Source of the DNA: an uncultured Psychrosphaera sp.
GTDB lineage: Bacteria > Pseudomonadota > Gammaproteobacteria > Enterobacterales > Alteromonadaceae
Assembly: GCF_947500655.1 (NCBI RefSeq)
Contig: NZ_CANMSK010000004.1
Coordinates: 124,001 to 188,000 of the forward strand
Length of the DNA: 64,000 nucleotides
Direction: 5' to 3'
The notes under the pieces are model-generated. The model saw nothing but the letters and a program-made list of their open reading frames with translations, did not search any database and was not told where the DNA came from. Positions 8,390 to 18,720 of the stretch are shown here, in pieces; the first letter of the stretch is position 1; the number at the start of each line of letters is the position of its first letter. Made by a program: the position numbers and the translations under genes.

Positions 8390-11300
8390 TTTTAACTACT
8401 CCCTCATATAACGCTGTCAGCGAGTCATAAGCCTCTGCAACGGGTATATCATAATAAGTAAAGGCGTATTTTAAAACGCCTAACGTGTTGGCTTCTGGCA
8501 CAGGTAATTTAATGTATTCATCAACTATCCCGCTGGACTGTTTCCATACGATGTTAGACACATCAGCTAATGGTGGAAGTGGTTTTTCTAATCCCTCTGG
8601 TCGAGACAGTACGCCCTCGATATCCATACCATTAGCGGTTACTCTCACGCCTAAAGAAGCATTATTATCTAGTGCTGCAATTTGATGTTGGGTATAACGA
8701 TAAAGCAGCTCTATAGACGCCCGTTGAACACGGCCAAACGTAACCTTTCGATTACCTTCTACTGGACTTATTAAATTTCGTTTTAATCCTTCAGTTATAA
8801 ATTCGCTATCAGTTAGTGGGTCTTGATCTTTCATAGCTTTAGTCATCAGACTAGAACCTACATTGTCAGCAATATCTCTTGCTATTTCAGCATGAACTCG
8901 ATTGAAATCAAGAGTTACAGGTACGTCAAATGCCTCATTAACGGTTACCTTATCCATACCACGTAGGCGTACTCGTTTAAAATTGATAGGATTATCTGCA
9001 TGTTTTCTGGCATATAGTTTCATCAGTTGCCATGCAATTGTTTCACCCATGAAATCATCGTCTGTAGCAAGAAAAATATCCTCAAAGGCAGGATCAGTTA
9101 TCTCATCGAGAATGGATTCGATTTTCTCTTTGGTTTGTCGCCGTTTTTCATCATCCTCTCCCGCCCATCTATAGGCCGGTCGATATTGATTCTCCTTAGA
9201 AGGCGCACCTAAACGGTTGTCCAGAAATGCCCCGCTGGTAGCAACCACTTTATAGTCAGGCCCCAAAGCTTCTGATAGTGCTTTTTTTTTGCCATCGGCT
9301 TCAATAATGACCAGATTTTTTGGGAACAGTCGTTTTGCGCCGACTTTATGCATGTAATATCCCAAATACTTCATAGAGGAAGTCACTTTCCCCTCTAAAG
9401 TGCGAGCCGGTTCTTTGCTTGTACCAATGCCATAAGTTGCGGGACATACAAAAGCTACAAAGCTTTCTTTGGCACGAGAAACCGCCACATTGAGAACATG
9501 TGGTGTTTTATCAAAGTGAGTTGAACCACCATCATTTGCCCCTTTTGCCCCAGAGTACAAAATGATAGGGCGCTCAGCGCCTTGTAGTGAATCAATCGTG
9601 CCACACGTAAAGTTATTTGCATCGGTTTCGCACAAACTTATGGAATCTGCTCGTTCTTTTGGCAAGGCTTTTTTAAGTGCTTCTAAAATTCGACGCGCTT
9701 GTAACTTAAACGGTGAAACAACCGCAATTAAATCTGCGAGCCACTTTCCATCAATGCTTGCATTGTAATGCTTTTGCACATCAGGCCATCGTTTGATGAT
9801 CCAATCGACTACCATATCGACTTCGGCGGCATTAGCGCGAGAAGCATTATTTTCTTGATATGTTTTGCCAGAACTTTCTACAAATGATAACGGAGGGATA
9901 ACTCCCTTCTTGTCAATCAAATTGCCATTGATGAAAATTTGATTGTCATACACCATTTCATTACAAAACTGGCTGATTATTTGTTGACAACGATAGTGCC
10001 CTCTTAGCATCAAACCAGGTTGCTTGATCGAGAAACGTGAACCGTTTCTTAGCACATGCAGAATACTTCCTCCAGCGTTGGGTAAATACTTATTAGCAAA
10101 TAAGTAAGCATAGGCTGCATCAGGTGTTTTTAGTTTATGGCCATCATAAAATTGCTGAAGATGAATGTGCTGATGCTCTTGTAAACCGGTAATATCCTCA
10201 TCACTCACCACAGGTGGTATTTGGTCAATATCGCCTACCGCGATAGCTCGTTTAGCAAGCGCAAGTAATGGTAAACAATCTCGTATATCAGCCTGCCCTG
10301 CCTCATCAATAATCATGAGGTCCGCCAACCCCAGCCAAAAGGAGCCTATATTAACTCCCGGTGGTGAACGATAGCTAAATAGATTGGGGGCTGATTTTGT
10401 GGTTGAAACTAGGCAAGGTGTGAGCATACACAACCGCCTAAGTCCAAGCTCGACATTCGTCTTATTTCGTGTAATTAATATTTTTTCTTCGCAGGCAAGT
10501 AAATAGCGACCTTCCCAATAGCGTGCTGCTAAATGGAACATACGAAATCGATATTGTGTATCAATTATTGCCTCAATAATAAGATGAATCGCTTGCGGAT
10601 AAAGCGTTACTTCATTATCAGAAATCACTTGAAAAAAATGTGTCTTGTCTTTATCTGTCATTCCAATCAAGTCATTTCTTACATCAAATTGATCAAGTAA
10701 ATGTTCCCGACACACTCGGGCAATAACCTTTTGTCGTTGCTCTCTATTTCCGACGGAAAGAGACAAATATTCTAAGTAATAATTGATAGATTCTTTTGTA
10801 TTAGTTAGTTCATCTAGCAGATTAAATTCATTCTCTCGTTCTCCTAAAATAGCGTCATCAAGCGTTGAATAACTATTTTGAAGCGTTTCAATTTTATTAA
10901 GAAGACTAGTTTTAGAATTCACCATAGTGTCTTTCATGACTAATAGCTCAGACTGAAGTAAATCTACAATCTCCTTTACATTTTTCATTTCGTAAGGTTT
11001 TGGTTCAGCAGCTCCGTCATATAGAGCTTTAGCTACTTTTTCTTGAAATAGTTTATCAAAATAAACTTGAGCGCAGCGTATATACGTGTTTTTTTGAATA
11101 GGTAGGCTCTTAAAATCGGATGCAATGGCATTATCACCTAACCAATGGAACGTACCAGGGGATTGTTCATTGTTACTTTGTATAACCGCTTTGTCGTTAA
11201 TGTCTTCCTGTGACATAGGAGGTTTATTCTTTTTCTCATCTCCTTTTAACTCATAATTGGAAGGTAAAAATGAACCATAGTTTTGGGGCCCGTTTATCCA

Positions 11301-12383
11301 GCGCTTCATACATTGAACAACGGATGGGGAATCAGTAGTAGCGGTGGGATGCATTACCTTGGGGAATGCTCCAATAATATTTTTAACTGACTGATTTGTG
11401 CCACCCACACCGATAACGATAGGGCAATCTTCTCCGTCAATCGCCGCTTTTACCCATTGATTGGCCACAACAGCTTTAAGCATGGCGGTTTTACCTGAAC
11501 CAGGCGGCCCATTCACCGCTAAAACATCACTCAACTCCGTTTCAGCAAGCGCCATAATTACAGCTCGCTGTGTATTATCTAGAGCAAAGAGTTCTCGATT
11601 ACTTAAATCCTCTTTATTTTTATCTTTAAGCTCATCCATATGACCTAACAAATAAGTCGGTGACCAGTATCCCACTTCGCTTATATAATTAGGTACTTTA
11701 AAGTCAGTCTGGTAGCGACCAAAAAACACATCATCAATGCGCGCAAAACACGTTTTAGATAACGCTTGCTCAGGAGCAGAAAGAACACTCTCATAAAGTT
11801 GTTCAATTGCACCGCCTGCATCACCGTTAGCTAATGTATGTAACGTAATAACGAGGCGTGATTGAGGAAGAACTGATTGAAAAGCGCTAGCCATATTTAT
11901 TAACGATACGTCACTAATGGTATTGAACATATCAATGGCATACGTAAACCACGTCGACCAATCATCAGTAGGGATAATGGGCTTAATATCTAATAACCGT
12001 TCATGGAAGTCATTGGATGAGCCTAAGCAAATTTCAGGCTGATGCTCATCTGAACTAAATAAATCGTGATTAACTTCAGGCTGTCTTTGTATATTGGGTG
12101 CAAATAGAAAATTACCTGCCAATGCGTGATTTGAATGTAAGCGCATAGGAATCGCAATCAACCGTACAGAATACTTGGTCCTTCCTTTAAGGCTCACCAT
12201 GGCGACGATAGACTTGCCAGTTACTCTCGAAAAGGATTCTTCATACTTTAAATCGACATTGGTTTGACTGTGCTCAGAAAATGCCTCTAATGGATACGAT
12301 TGATCACCAATAAACGCTTCATTCGCCAGTTTAAATAAATTATTCTCTCGTAAAGCCGACATCAGTTTAGCGCTATGTTTCAT
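8382..12383 (-). CDS. SF1 helicase fused to type IA topoisomerase Toprim half
   Basis: 1333 residues. An SF1/AAA_11-type helicase occupies roughly residues 250-1000: Walker A GPPGSGKTAML near 291, Walker B DEAGQAD near 690, a GDIDQIPPV motif, and LNVAVSRAKESF near the end. A Toprim domain follows: IIEADGKKK near 1024 (catalytic Glu) and ATDDDFMGETIAW near 1104 (the DxD and Glu), matching TopA's VIVES and ATDPDREGEAIAW. VTFGRVQRAS near 1214 matches the TopA 'AGRVQ' motif. The chain stops at LYEGVVKND, exactly where TopA continues into its active-site tyrosine motif. This is reminiscent of reverse gyrase (helicase plus topoisomerase IA), but with an SF1 helicase and a split topoisomerase. It overlaps both neighbours. 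Confidence 0.88.
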   Translation of the reverse strand: MKHSAKLMSALRENNLFKLANEAFIGDQSYPLEAFSEHSQTNVDLKYEESFSRVTGKSIVAMVSLKGRTKYSVRLIAIPMRLHSNHALAGNFLFAPNIQRQPEVNHDLFSSDEHQPEICLGSSNDFHERLLDIKPIIPTDDWSTWFTYAIDMFNTISDVSLINMASAFQSVLPQSRLVITLHTLANGDAGGAIEQLYESVLSAPEQALSKTCFARIDDVFFGRYQTDFKVPNYISEVGYWSPTYLLGHMDELKDKNKEDLSNRELFALDNTQRAVIMALAETELSDVLAVNGPPGSGKTAMLKAVVANQWVKAAIDGEDCPIVIGVGGTNQSVKNIIGAFPKVMHPTATTDSPSVVQCMKRWINGPQNYGSFLPSNYELKGDEKKNKPPMSQEDINDKAVIQSNNEQSPGTFHWLGDNAIASDFKSLPIQKNTYIRCAQVYFDKLFQEKVAKALYDGAAEPKPYEMKNVKEIVDLLQSELLVMKDTMVNSKTSLLNKIETLQNSYSTLDDAILGERENEFNLLDELTNTKESINYYLEYLSLSVGNREQRQKVIARVCREHLLDQFDVRNDLIGMTDKDKTHFFQVISDNEVTLYPQAIHLIIEAIIDTQYRFRMFHLAARYWEGRYLLACEEKILITRNKTNVELGLRRLCMLTPCLVSTTKSAPNLFSYRSPPGVNIGSFWLGLADLMIIDEAGQADIRDCLPLLALAKRAIAVGDIDQIPPVVSDEDITGLQEHQHIHLQQFYDGHKLKTPDAAYAYLFANKYLPNAGGSILHVLRNGSRFSIKQPGLMLRGHYRCQQIISQFCNEMVYDNQIFINGNLIDKKGVIPPLSFVESSGKTYQENNASRANAAEVDMVVDWIIKRWPDVQKHYNASIDGKWLADLIAVVSPFKLQARRILEALKKALPKERADSISLCETDANNFTCGTIDSLQGAERPIILYSGAKGANDGGSTHFDKTPHVLNVAVSRAKESFVAFVCPATYGIGTSKEPARTLEGKVTSSMKYLGYYMHKVGAKRLFPKNLVIIEADGKKKALSEALGPDYKVVATSGAFLDNRLGAPSKENQYRPAYRWAGEDDEKRRQTKEKIESILDEITDPAFEDIFLATDDDFMGETIAWQLMKLYARKHADNPINFKRVRLRGMDKVTVNEAFDVPVTLDFNRVHAEIARDIADNVGSSLMTKAMKDQDPLTDSEFITEGLKRNLISPVEGNRKVTFGRVQRASIELLYRYTQHQIAALDNNASLGVRVTANGMDIEGVLSRPEGLEKPLPPLADVSNIVWKQSSGIVDEYIKLPVPEANTLGVLKYAFTYYDIPVAEAYDSLTALYEGVVKND

Positions 12384-14463
12384 TCTTTTTAACCATCTCT
12401 ACAATTTCAACAATACGATTTTTTCCAACACATAAAGTAAGGTGGTCGTATTTTCCAAAATCAGACTCTTCTAAGGGATAGCTCCCAAGCTTAAAACTGT
12501 TGTAAATATATTCTGCACCATCGCTGTCGATAAACGTCAATCTCAGGTACTTATTACCGTTCTCGCCTTTACTGTTTTTTGGTTCGATTTCTTCTTGTTT
12601 TATACAGGTCAATCGTTTTATTTTTGATTGGCTTGGTTCTTTTGAAGACGACGCCACTTCAATTGACTTTGCCCAACGCCATTGAAGAATATCCTTTTTC
12701 AATGATACCGATTCGTTCCCCACCTTCATTTTAATTTCTTGGCCGGACTCAAATTTATAACAATCGTTTTCCCTCAACAATATAGGAGGAACAGCAACCA
12801 GTGGATATAAATCACCGTGTCCAGTTAGAGCACAATATACAAAATTACGGCGCTGAGTACTAAAGTCTTTCCAATACTCATTACTTAACTTTATAAGTTC
12901 AACATCGGCGTCCCATTCCATTACACAATAGGCCTCTTGATAGGAGTTACTTTCACTGGGTGAAAGTGTTGGGAGTGGTGACATGATTTCTTGAACACTC
13001 CATTCATTACGATGACTGCCTCGAAGGTGTTTTGCTTTATATGATTTCTTTTTTTCGGAGTTATAGCGTCTGTACTTTTCAATTCGTACATCAATAGATG
13101 CATTTTCACTAAAACCGCCAATTCCAAATAAAAAAAACTCTGCTGCAAGAATCGGATAATGCATATCTTCTTCGCCAAAACGGAATAAGTAATAAAGATG
13201 CCCATCTCGATTTTCACTGGTTACATAAGAAATCGTACCTTCAATCGTTTCAGGTAAACTGAACTTATTTAAGAAAAACGTCACCTTTGGTGACCAAGCA
13301 CTATGCTCTTCTGGAGCTTTTTTAGGTTGCCAGAAAGTGACAGGTAGAGTAAGCCCTTTACCTAATTCGAAGTCCGGCAAAGAGACACCACTGTACGATA
13401 TTTGTTCTTTGCTCTTTTTAAACGCTTCCCAACTATCCTCTTTTACATTTACCTTAATAATCAAACCAAAGCACACAAACTCAAATTCGCTAGGATAAGG
13501 TACCAGTTCTTTAGGAAAAACTTTTGCATTGAACGGTGAAGGCATAGCTAGTTCTAAAAACGTGAACTTAAACGTACCCACAGCCTTAAATGACAAGGTA
13601 GCCTTAAATGAAACAATGCCCTTTACAGCGACTACATCCAACTTTTTATTCGCTATGTTGACGCGCGAGGTCAAACCTTCGAAATATGAAAAATCACACA
13701 CTAGAATGTTGTCTGTTGTTTTCTCTTTCTCTCTTAATTCAGCATTTGTGATATCCGCTTCAAAAGTATTGGGATAGGTAGGTAAGGTTAGCTCTTTCAC
13801 AACCAGTGACTCTTCACCTTCACTGGCGTTACAATCTACTTTTGCATTGAGACTAAAGCCTTCTGTTAATTCACTAAAAACACGGCTCTTTGTAAGTGTT
13901 GCTCGCATCATCTCACACGGGAGGTTTTTATATACACCACAACTTGACGTAAAGGAACCAAGCGTGACATCCTTTCCGCCCATTTTGTGACGCTTCTCAT
14001 CATAAAAGAAAGTTCCATCAAGGGTATTCGGAATCTGTGGTTTAAATGATGAAACAATGAATTTCCTGTCATCTAGTTTAAATAACAATCGTACCTTTAC
14101 ATTTGCATCTAATAATTCTTTTAGATTAGGAGACAAAGCACTAACAGCTAATTCAAATACCCCTTGATCTTCAATGTTTACTAATATGGCATTCGGTAAT
14201 AAAGTCTCAGAAGTGAGAGCGATTTTTTTAACCACTATAGATTGATCGTCACCCAGCCTGCATAGAATGTCGGTTATGTACTTATTACAGCTAACCGTCA
14301 CAGTTTGAACCAGAACCTTTTGATGAAGTTTCGTTGGACGCATCAATGCCAGTTCACTAAACTGAGGGTCCATACAGATGCTTTGTCCATCACAGTCAAA
14401 TAAAGGCTCGTTGGAGTCCTTTACTAAGCCTTTGAATGTAGCTAGGTAACGTTTATAACTCAT
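12373..14463 (-). CDS. Large beta-rich protein of unknown family, first gene of the operon
   Basis: 696 residues, rich in alternating hydrophobic residues typical of beta strands throughout, with no signal peptide, membrane segment or catalytic motif I recognise. Some segments (GTFFYDEKRHKMGG, EGTISYVTSENRDGHLYY) could be strands of small barrel folds such as OB domains, but this is a guess. It overlaps the helicase-Toprim gene by 11 bases, so the products are likely made together. It may be a nucleic-acid- or protein-binding subunit. An 85-base gap separates it from the end of hsdR, so it could be read from the hsd promoter or have its own. Confidence 0.78.
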   Translation of the reverse strand: MSYKRYLATFKGLVKDSNEPLFDCDGQSICMDPQFSELALMRPTKLHQKVLVQTVTVSCNKYITDILCRLGDDQSIVVKKIALTSETLLPNAILVNIEDQGVFELAVSALSPNLKELLDANVKVRLLFKLDDRKFIVSSFKPQIPNTLDGTFFYDEKRHKMGGKDVTLGSFTSSCGVYKNLPCEMMRATLTKSRVFSELTEGFSLNAKVDCNASEGEESLVVKELTLPTYPNTFEADITNAELREKEKTTDNILVCDFSYFEGLTSRVNIANKKLDVVAVKGIVSFKATLSFKAVGTFKFTFLELAMPSPFNAKVFPKELVPYPSEFEFVCFGLIIKVNVKEDSWEAFKKSKEQISYSGVSLPDFELGKGLTLPVTFWQPKKAPEEHSAWSPKVTFFLNKFSLPETIEGTISYVTSENRDGHLYYLFRFGEEDMHYPILAAEFFLFGIGGFSENASIDVRIEKYRRYNSEKKKSYKAKHLRGSHRNEWSVQEIMSPLPTLSPSESNSYQEAYCVMEWDADVELIKLSNEYWKDFSTQRRNFVYCALTGHGDLYPLVAVPPILLRENDCYKFESGQEIKMKVGNESVSLKKDILQWRWAKSIEVASSSKEPSQSKIKRLTCIKQEEIEPKNSKGENGNKYLRLTFIDSDGAEYIYNSFKLGSYPLEESDFGKYDHLTLCVGKNRIVEIVEMVKKNET

Positions 14464-14548
14464 TAGTCAAAAACAATAATTTCAAATTAATCTCGCTCTT
14501 CATAAGCAGCACACAAAGTTGAGTTTATTCTAGCATGGCCAACTGTCA

Positions 14549-17521
14549 TTAATAATATTCCTTTATATACCCATATGCCCGATCAAACAGAACTTGGTCT
14601 TTATGCAGTTGGTATTTGAGTAAGGCTTTGCGCAGTGATTTTTGTACGTCGCGTTCGCCGCCTGTGCTGTCTTGCCAGCCTGGGAAGCGTACAACGCGAA
14701 CGATCGCGTCTATGTCGGTAACTATGCGTTCAACTACTGCTGGGGTCTGATCATTTTTTAATTCTAAAAATAAGTCTGTTAATGCGGCTTTTGGTGTTTT
14801 TTCTTTGAGCTCTGCATCTAAGTCTTTTTCAGCTTGAACGGTTTCTTTAGCTATTTTACAAAGCTCTTTAACGAAGTCGATGGAAGCGATCAAGCCTTTC
14901 TCTGCTTTATCACGTAACGCCTCTAATCGTTCACTGAGAGATTTAAATACAGGTAAATCACCACGATCTTGAAAGCGTTTTGCTAGCTCTTTTTCTAACT
15001 GTTTGGTTTTACGTGGATCGGGATTATTAAATATATTTTCTATTACATCAGCATCGAGTACAAACTCTTCTAGATTATGTACTTCGCCCACATGCACATT
15101 GTCATGGATTAATTGAGTTGTCTGAGCGCCAAGCGTCATCCACAATAATTTACCAATATTATCGGAAGCAGGTTTAACAGACTCATAGACCTGTGCAAGC
15201 CATTTATAGTCTTCGTTGTATTGGTCTAAAACACTATCGGGAGATAACGACTCCCAAAGCTTGGCTAAGTATTTAAAATCGAGTGCAAAGGCATCTTTCT
15301 TTTCGTTATCAGCTATCGCATTTTGAGCAGCTTCTAACCCTTCAAAACCAACGACAGTTCTATCTAAACCAAGAAAATGCGCTAACGCATCAGTCATAGC
15401 TTGTGGCAGTTTTTCACGCAGTTCACTCAGGTTGGAGATAACTTGTTGTACGCTTTCTTCATCAAACTCTAGTGCTTTTGCGGCATCGTCAAATACACCA
15501 AAGTAATCAACAATACAGCCAAAGGTTTTATTTGGATATAAACGGTTTGTACGACATATTGCCTGTAATAAGGTGTGGTCTTTAATCGACTTATCTAAAT
15601 ACATGGTTTGGCATATAGGTGCATCAAACCCGGTTAACAGCTTGGCAGTAACAATTAAAAACTTTAAGTCAGATTTTGCATCGTTAAATTCATCCACCAG
15701 CTTTTCTTGTTGGCTTTTATCAACGCCCCACTTTTGCTTAAACTCAAAGTCATCATTTGCTGTGGTTGAAATAACCACCTTGCTGGCGCTTTCTGGAAAA
15801 TGTTTATCAAGTTCTTCTTTGTATTGCACACAAGCATGTCTGTCTGGCGTTACTATCATCGCCTTAAAACCATGAGGTTCAACTTTATCCATAAAGTGAA
15901 TAGCGATGTCTTCTACAATTTTTCCAACCCGTTCAGGCGCTTTTAAAAAGGCGGCCATTTTTGCAGACTTTTGATTTAGCGCATCGGCTTCTTCATCACT
16001 CAAGGCAGCACTTTCTTTGAATTCGGCAAAGGCTTTATCCAGTGCTGCTTTATCTACATGCACATCCACTAAACGAGGCTCAAAGTGTAATGGTAACGTG
16101 GCTTCGTCTCGAATAGAATCATGGAAGGTATAACGCGACATATAGCCGCCTTTATCTTCTTCTGCACCAAATGCCCAAAAGGTATTTTTATCGGCTTTGT
16201 TAACGGGCGTACCGGTTAAACCAAACAAAAAGGCATTAGGTAAGGCTGCACGCATTTGTCGGCCTAAATCCCCTTCTTGGGTGCGATGCGCTTCATCGAC
16301 TAATACAATGATGTTATCGCGCAGGTTCATGTTCGGTTTAGCATCGCGGAATTTGAAAATCGTTGAGATAATTATCTTACGGGTATCGCGCTCTAGCATT
16401 TGTTGTAATTCTTTAATGCTATCGGTTGATTCAACATTGGCGACATCGGCAGCATTAAAGGTGCCGCTAATTTGGGTATCTAAATCGGTTCTATCGACCA
16501 ATACAATAACGGTTGGGCTTTTAAGCGCAGCAGCACGACGAAGCTTTTGTGCGGCAAACACCATTAATAACGATTTACCAGAGCCTTGAAAGTGCCAAAT
16601 TAAGCCTTTTTTGATTTTTCCTTCAATCACTCGCTGAACAATTTTATTCGCGCCTTCATATTGCTGAAAACGTGGGATTACTTTAATGCGCTGCTTCTTT
16701 TTATTGGTGGTAAACAATGAAAAGTTACGCATTATATCGAGCAGGCGTTCAGGGCTTAATAAATCGGTTAGCTCCGCGCCTACACCCGAAAGGCCAACAG
16801 CCCGGCTTAGCTGTGCATCTTCAACACGCCACGGGGCCCAAAACTCTAATGGGCAACGTATTGCACCATAAAACAATTCTTTGCCTTCAGTGGCAAATGA
16901 TAAAATATTAGGTACAAACAATTGAGGTACGGCGTTTTCGTAGATGCTGTGCACTTCATGGGCACCATCTAACCAGGTTACTGATGGGCGAATAGGTGTT
17001 TTCGCTTCACCCACCACTACTGGAATACCATTAATCATTAATACCACATCAGGTATTTTGGTTTCTCGGTGATGAATACGGAATTGGTTAGTGACCACAT
17101 AATCGTTACGGGTTAAGTCGTCAAAATCGATTAGGTTTACGGGTACATGGCGATTATTTTCGCCAAACGGCATAGTTTTTTCGCCTGTCATCCAAGCGAA
17201 AAACTCTTCATTGGCTTTAACCAAACCGACTTGATTAACCGATATTAAAATAGCACGGAGTTTATGTATTACTTCATCAGCCAAATTTGGGTTAGCTTCA
17301 ATCTCAGGGTTAAGGCGAATTAATGCCTTAACTAATACAGATTCAACTAATACCTCGTTAACACCTCGACCTAATTGCTCTGGCGACTGGAATTGCCATT
17401 GAATTCCAAACGTTTTTTGTGGCTCTGAAACTTGATTCTTATCATGAGAGACGTTTAAATTAACGCCCGTCATTTGATGGATGATGTAGTGTTCCACACT
17501 ATTTAATTCGGTAAATCCCAT
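14549..17521 (-). CDS. hsdR: Type I restriction enzyme R subunit (HsdR)
   Basis: 990 residues, usual for HsdR. The N-terminal nuclease domain shows the PD-(D/E)xK pattern (PDVVLMINGIPVVVGEAK, near 157). The translocase motor has the Walker A motif QGSGKSLLM near 310, VLVDEAHR near 410 and a GLTGTPV motif. A helical C-terminal region follows, which in this family binds the methyltransferase core. It would cleave unmodified DNA after ATP-driven translocation. It is the last gene of the hsd operon, 2 bases after hsdS. No disruption is visible. Confidence 0.95.
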   Translation of the reverse strand: MGFTELNSVEHYIIHQMTGVNLNVSHDKNQVSEPQKTFGIQWQFQSPEQLGRGVNEVLVESVLVKALIRLNPEIEANPNLADEVIHKLRAILISVNQVGLVKANEEFFAWMTGEKTMPFGENNRHVPVNLIDFDDLTRNDYVVTNQFRIHHRETKIPDVVLMINGIPVVVGEAKTPIRPSVTWLDGAHEVHSIYENAVPQLFVPNILSFATEGKELFYGAIRCPLEFWAPWRVEDAQLSRAVGLSGVGAELTDLLSPERLLDIMRNFSLFTTNKKKQRIKVIPRFQQYEGANKIVQRVIEGKIKKGLIWHFQGSGKSLLMVFAAQKLRRAAALKSPTVIVLVDRTDLDTQISGTFNAADVANVESTDSIKELQQMLERDTRKIIISTIFKFRDAKPNMNLRDNIIVLVDEAHRTQEGDLGRQMRAALPNAFLFGLTGTPVNKADKNTFWAFGAEEDKGGYMSRYTFHDSIRDEATLPLHFEPRLVDVHVDKAALDKAFAEFKESAALSDEEADALNQKSAKMAAFLKAPERVGKIVEDIAIHFMDKVEPHGFKAMIVTPDRHACVQYKEELDKHFPESASKVVISTTANDDFEFKQKWGVDKSQQEKLVDEFNDAKSDLKFLIVTAKLLTGFDAPICQTMYLDKSIKDHTLLQAICRTNRLYPNKTFGCIVDYFGVFDDAAKALEFDEESVQQVISNLSELREKLPQAMTDALAHFLGLDRTVVGFEGLEAAQNAIADNEKKDAFALDFKYLAKLWESLSPDSVLDQYNEDYKWLAQVYESVKPASDNIGKLLWMTLGAQTTQLIHDNVHVGEVHNLEEFVLDADVIENIFNNPDPRKTKQLEKELAKRFQDRGDLPVFKSLSERLEALRDKAEKGLIASIDFVKELCKIAKETVQAEKDLDAELKEKTPKAALTDLFLELKNDQTPAVVERIVTDIDAIVRVVRFPGWQDSTGGERDVQKSLRKALLKYQLHKDQVLFDRAYGYIKEYY

Positions 17522-17523
17522 AC

Positions 17524-18720
17524 CTAAAACACCTGTTTTATAATTGTTTTCATAAGGCTCTTTGAATGAAAGTAATTTTCTTGAGCCATTTTCATGCTTG
17601 ATACAATATCTTTTAAAGTTGTTGTTATTTTCTCTCGCTCGCTACCAGTTGGCACTGGAATAGTTACTTCTTTTAGTAGTGCAGACCTTATACCAGACAC
17701 AGTAGTTCCCGATGAACGAGCTAATATTCTCTGCTTTACTATTGGGTTATTAAGTGCGAAAAATAAAAATTCACCTGAAATATCTTCGTAAGGCTGTAAG
17801 CATATTGCTCTTTGAGCCAAAGCGAACTTTTCATCTAAATCGATAATCGCGGTATTACCTAAAGGGGCTTCCGTTGTGAATAGGACATCTCCTTTATTTG
17901 GGATGCCTCTTCTCATCCAGGGAGTATAATCATCTTCTGCAATAAACTCTTCTGGCTCTTTATCTATCCAGCCATCACGTATATTTTTGGCAGTTATCAG
18001 CCGAATTCCCTCTTTAGTTTTATTTGGCGTTTTTCCTCTATAGTCTATAAATTTGGCAATATCTTGTAGTTTTGTTTCTTTCCAATTCTTTGGTAATTTT
18101 GCACCACTGCTGGTGATATGGCGTCCGTTTAAAAGTTCATACATTTTAGCTAGGTAAAAATTTTGAAGTTTTTCAGCTACATTGTTCTCATTCTTTATAA
18201 CATCCATCATACTTATTAGCAGCGGTGCTAGTTGTTTTTGTACTTGAAGTGATGGTAATGAAAACTCAAAATTCTCCAGATCTTTAAATTTAACCCTTGG
18301 AGATAGCCCTCCTGCGGAATGTTGCACTGCGTGGTCGAAAAACTCATCATTACTTACAATAAAAGGCAGAAGTTCTGGCAGAAGAACATCATCTTTTGCT
18401 CTCATAACAGTAATATCACCTGAGCATATCCCACCAAATATCGCTTTAGCCGCTTTTTTTAAATAAGCTCGGCGTCGACCAAATAACACATCACCTTTAC
18501 TAAACTTCTTTGTGAATGTTGTACTTTCTTCAATACTTGCTGAACGGCGTAAATCCATATCTTCACTGTCAATATGCTCTAAACCAACAACATGCTCGAT
18601 GCCTTCAGAAACAAGATCTTTAACAGACTCTTTTGGCTCAAACACCACATCGCCAAATTTAACCTTCTTCCAGTCTGATTTATCAATAGAGAAGTTTTTA
18701 ATAGCTTCCATGTCTAACAT
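17524..18720 (-). CDS. hsdS: Type I restriction-modification specificity subunit (HsdS)
   Basis: 398 residues with two target recognition domains, each followed by a helical spacer: roughly 10-190, with LPSLQVQKQLAPLLISMMD as the first conserved region, and 215-390, with PVPTGSEREKITTTLKDIV as the second. It sets the bipartite DNA target for methylation and cleavage. The ATG overlaps the stop codon of the upstream hsdM (TAATG). A second possible start three codons later (MEAIKNF) is equally plausible. It is the only specificity subunit visible for two hsdM genes. Confidence 0.94.
   Translation of the reverse strand: MLDMEAIKNFSIDKSDWKKVKFGDVVFEPKESVKDLVSEGIEHVVGLEHIDSEDMDLRRSASIEESTTFTKKFSKGDVLFGRRRAYLKKAAKAIFGGICSGDITVMRAKDDVLLPELLPFIVSNDEFFDHAVQHSAGGLSPRVKFKDLENFEFSLPSLQVQKQLAPLLISMMDVIKNENNVAEKLQNFYLAKMYELLNGRHITSSGAKLPKNWKETKLQDIAKFIDYRGKTPNKTKEGIRLITAKNIRDGWIDKEPEEFIAEDDYTPWMRRGIPNKGDVLFTTEAPLGNTAIIDLDEKFALAQRAICLQPYEDISGEFLFFALNNPIVKQRILARSSGTTVSGIRSALLKEVTIPVPTGSEREKITTTLKDIVSSMKMAQENYFHSKSLMKTIIKQVF

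Noticed and set aside
15573..16911. Several plus-strand frames inside hsdR
   Set aside because: Antisense shadows of an intact 990-residue gene.
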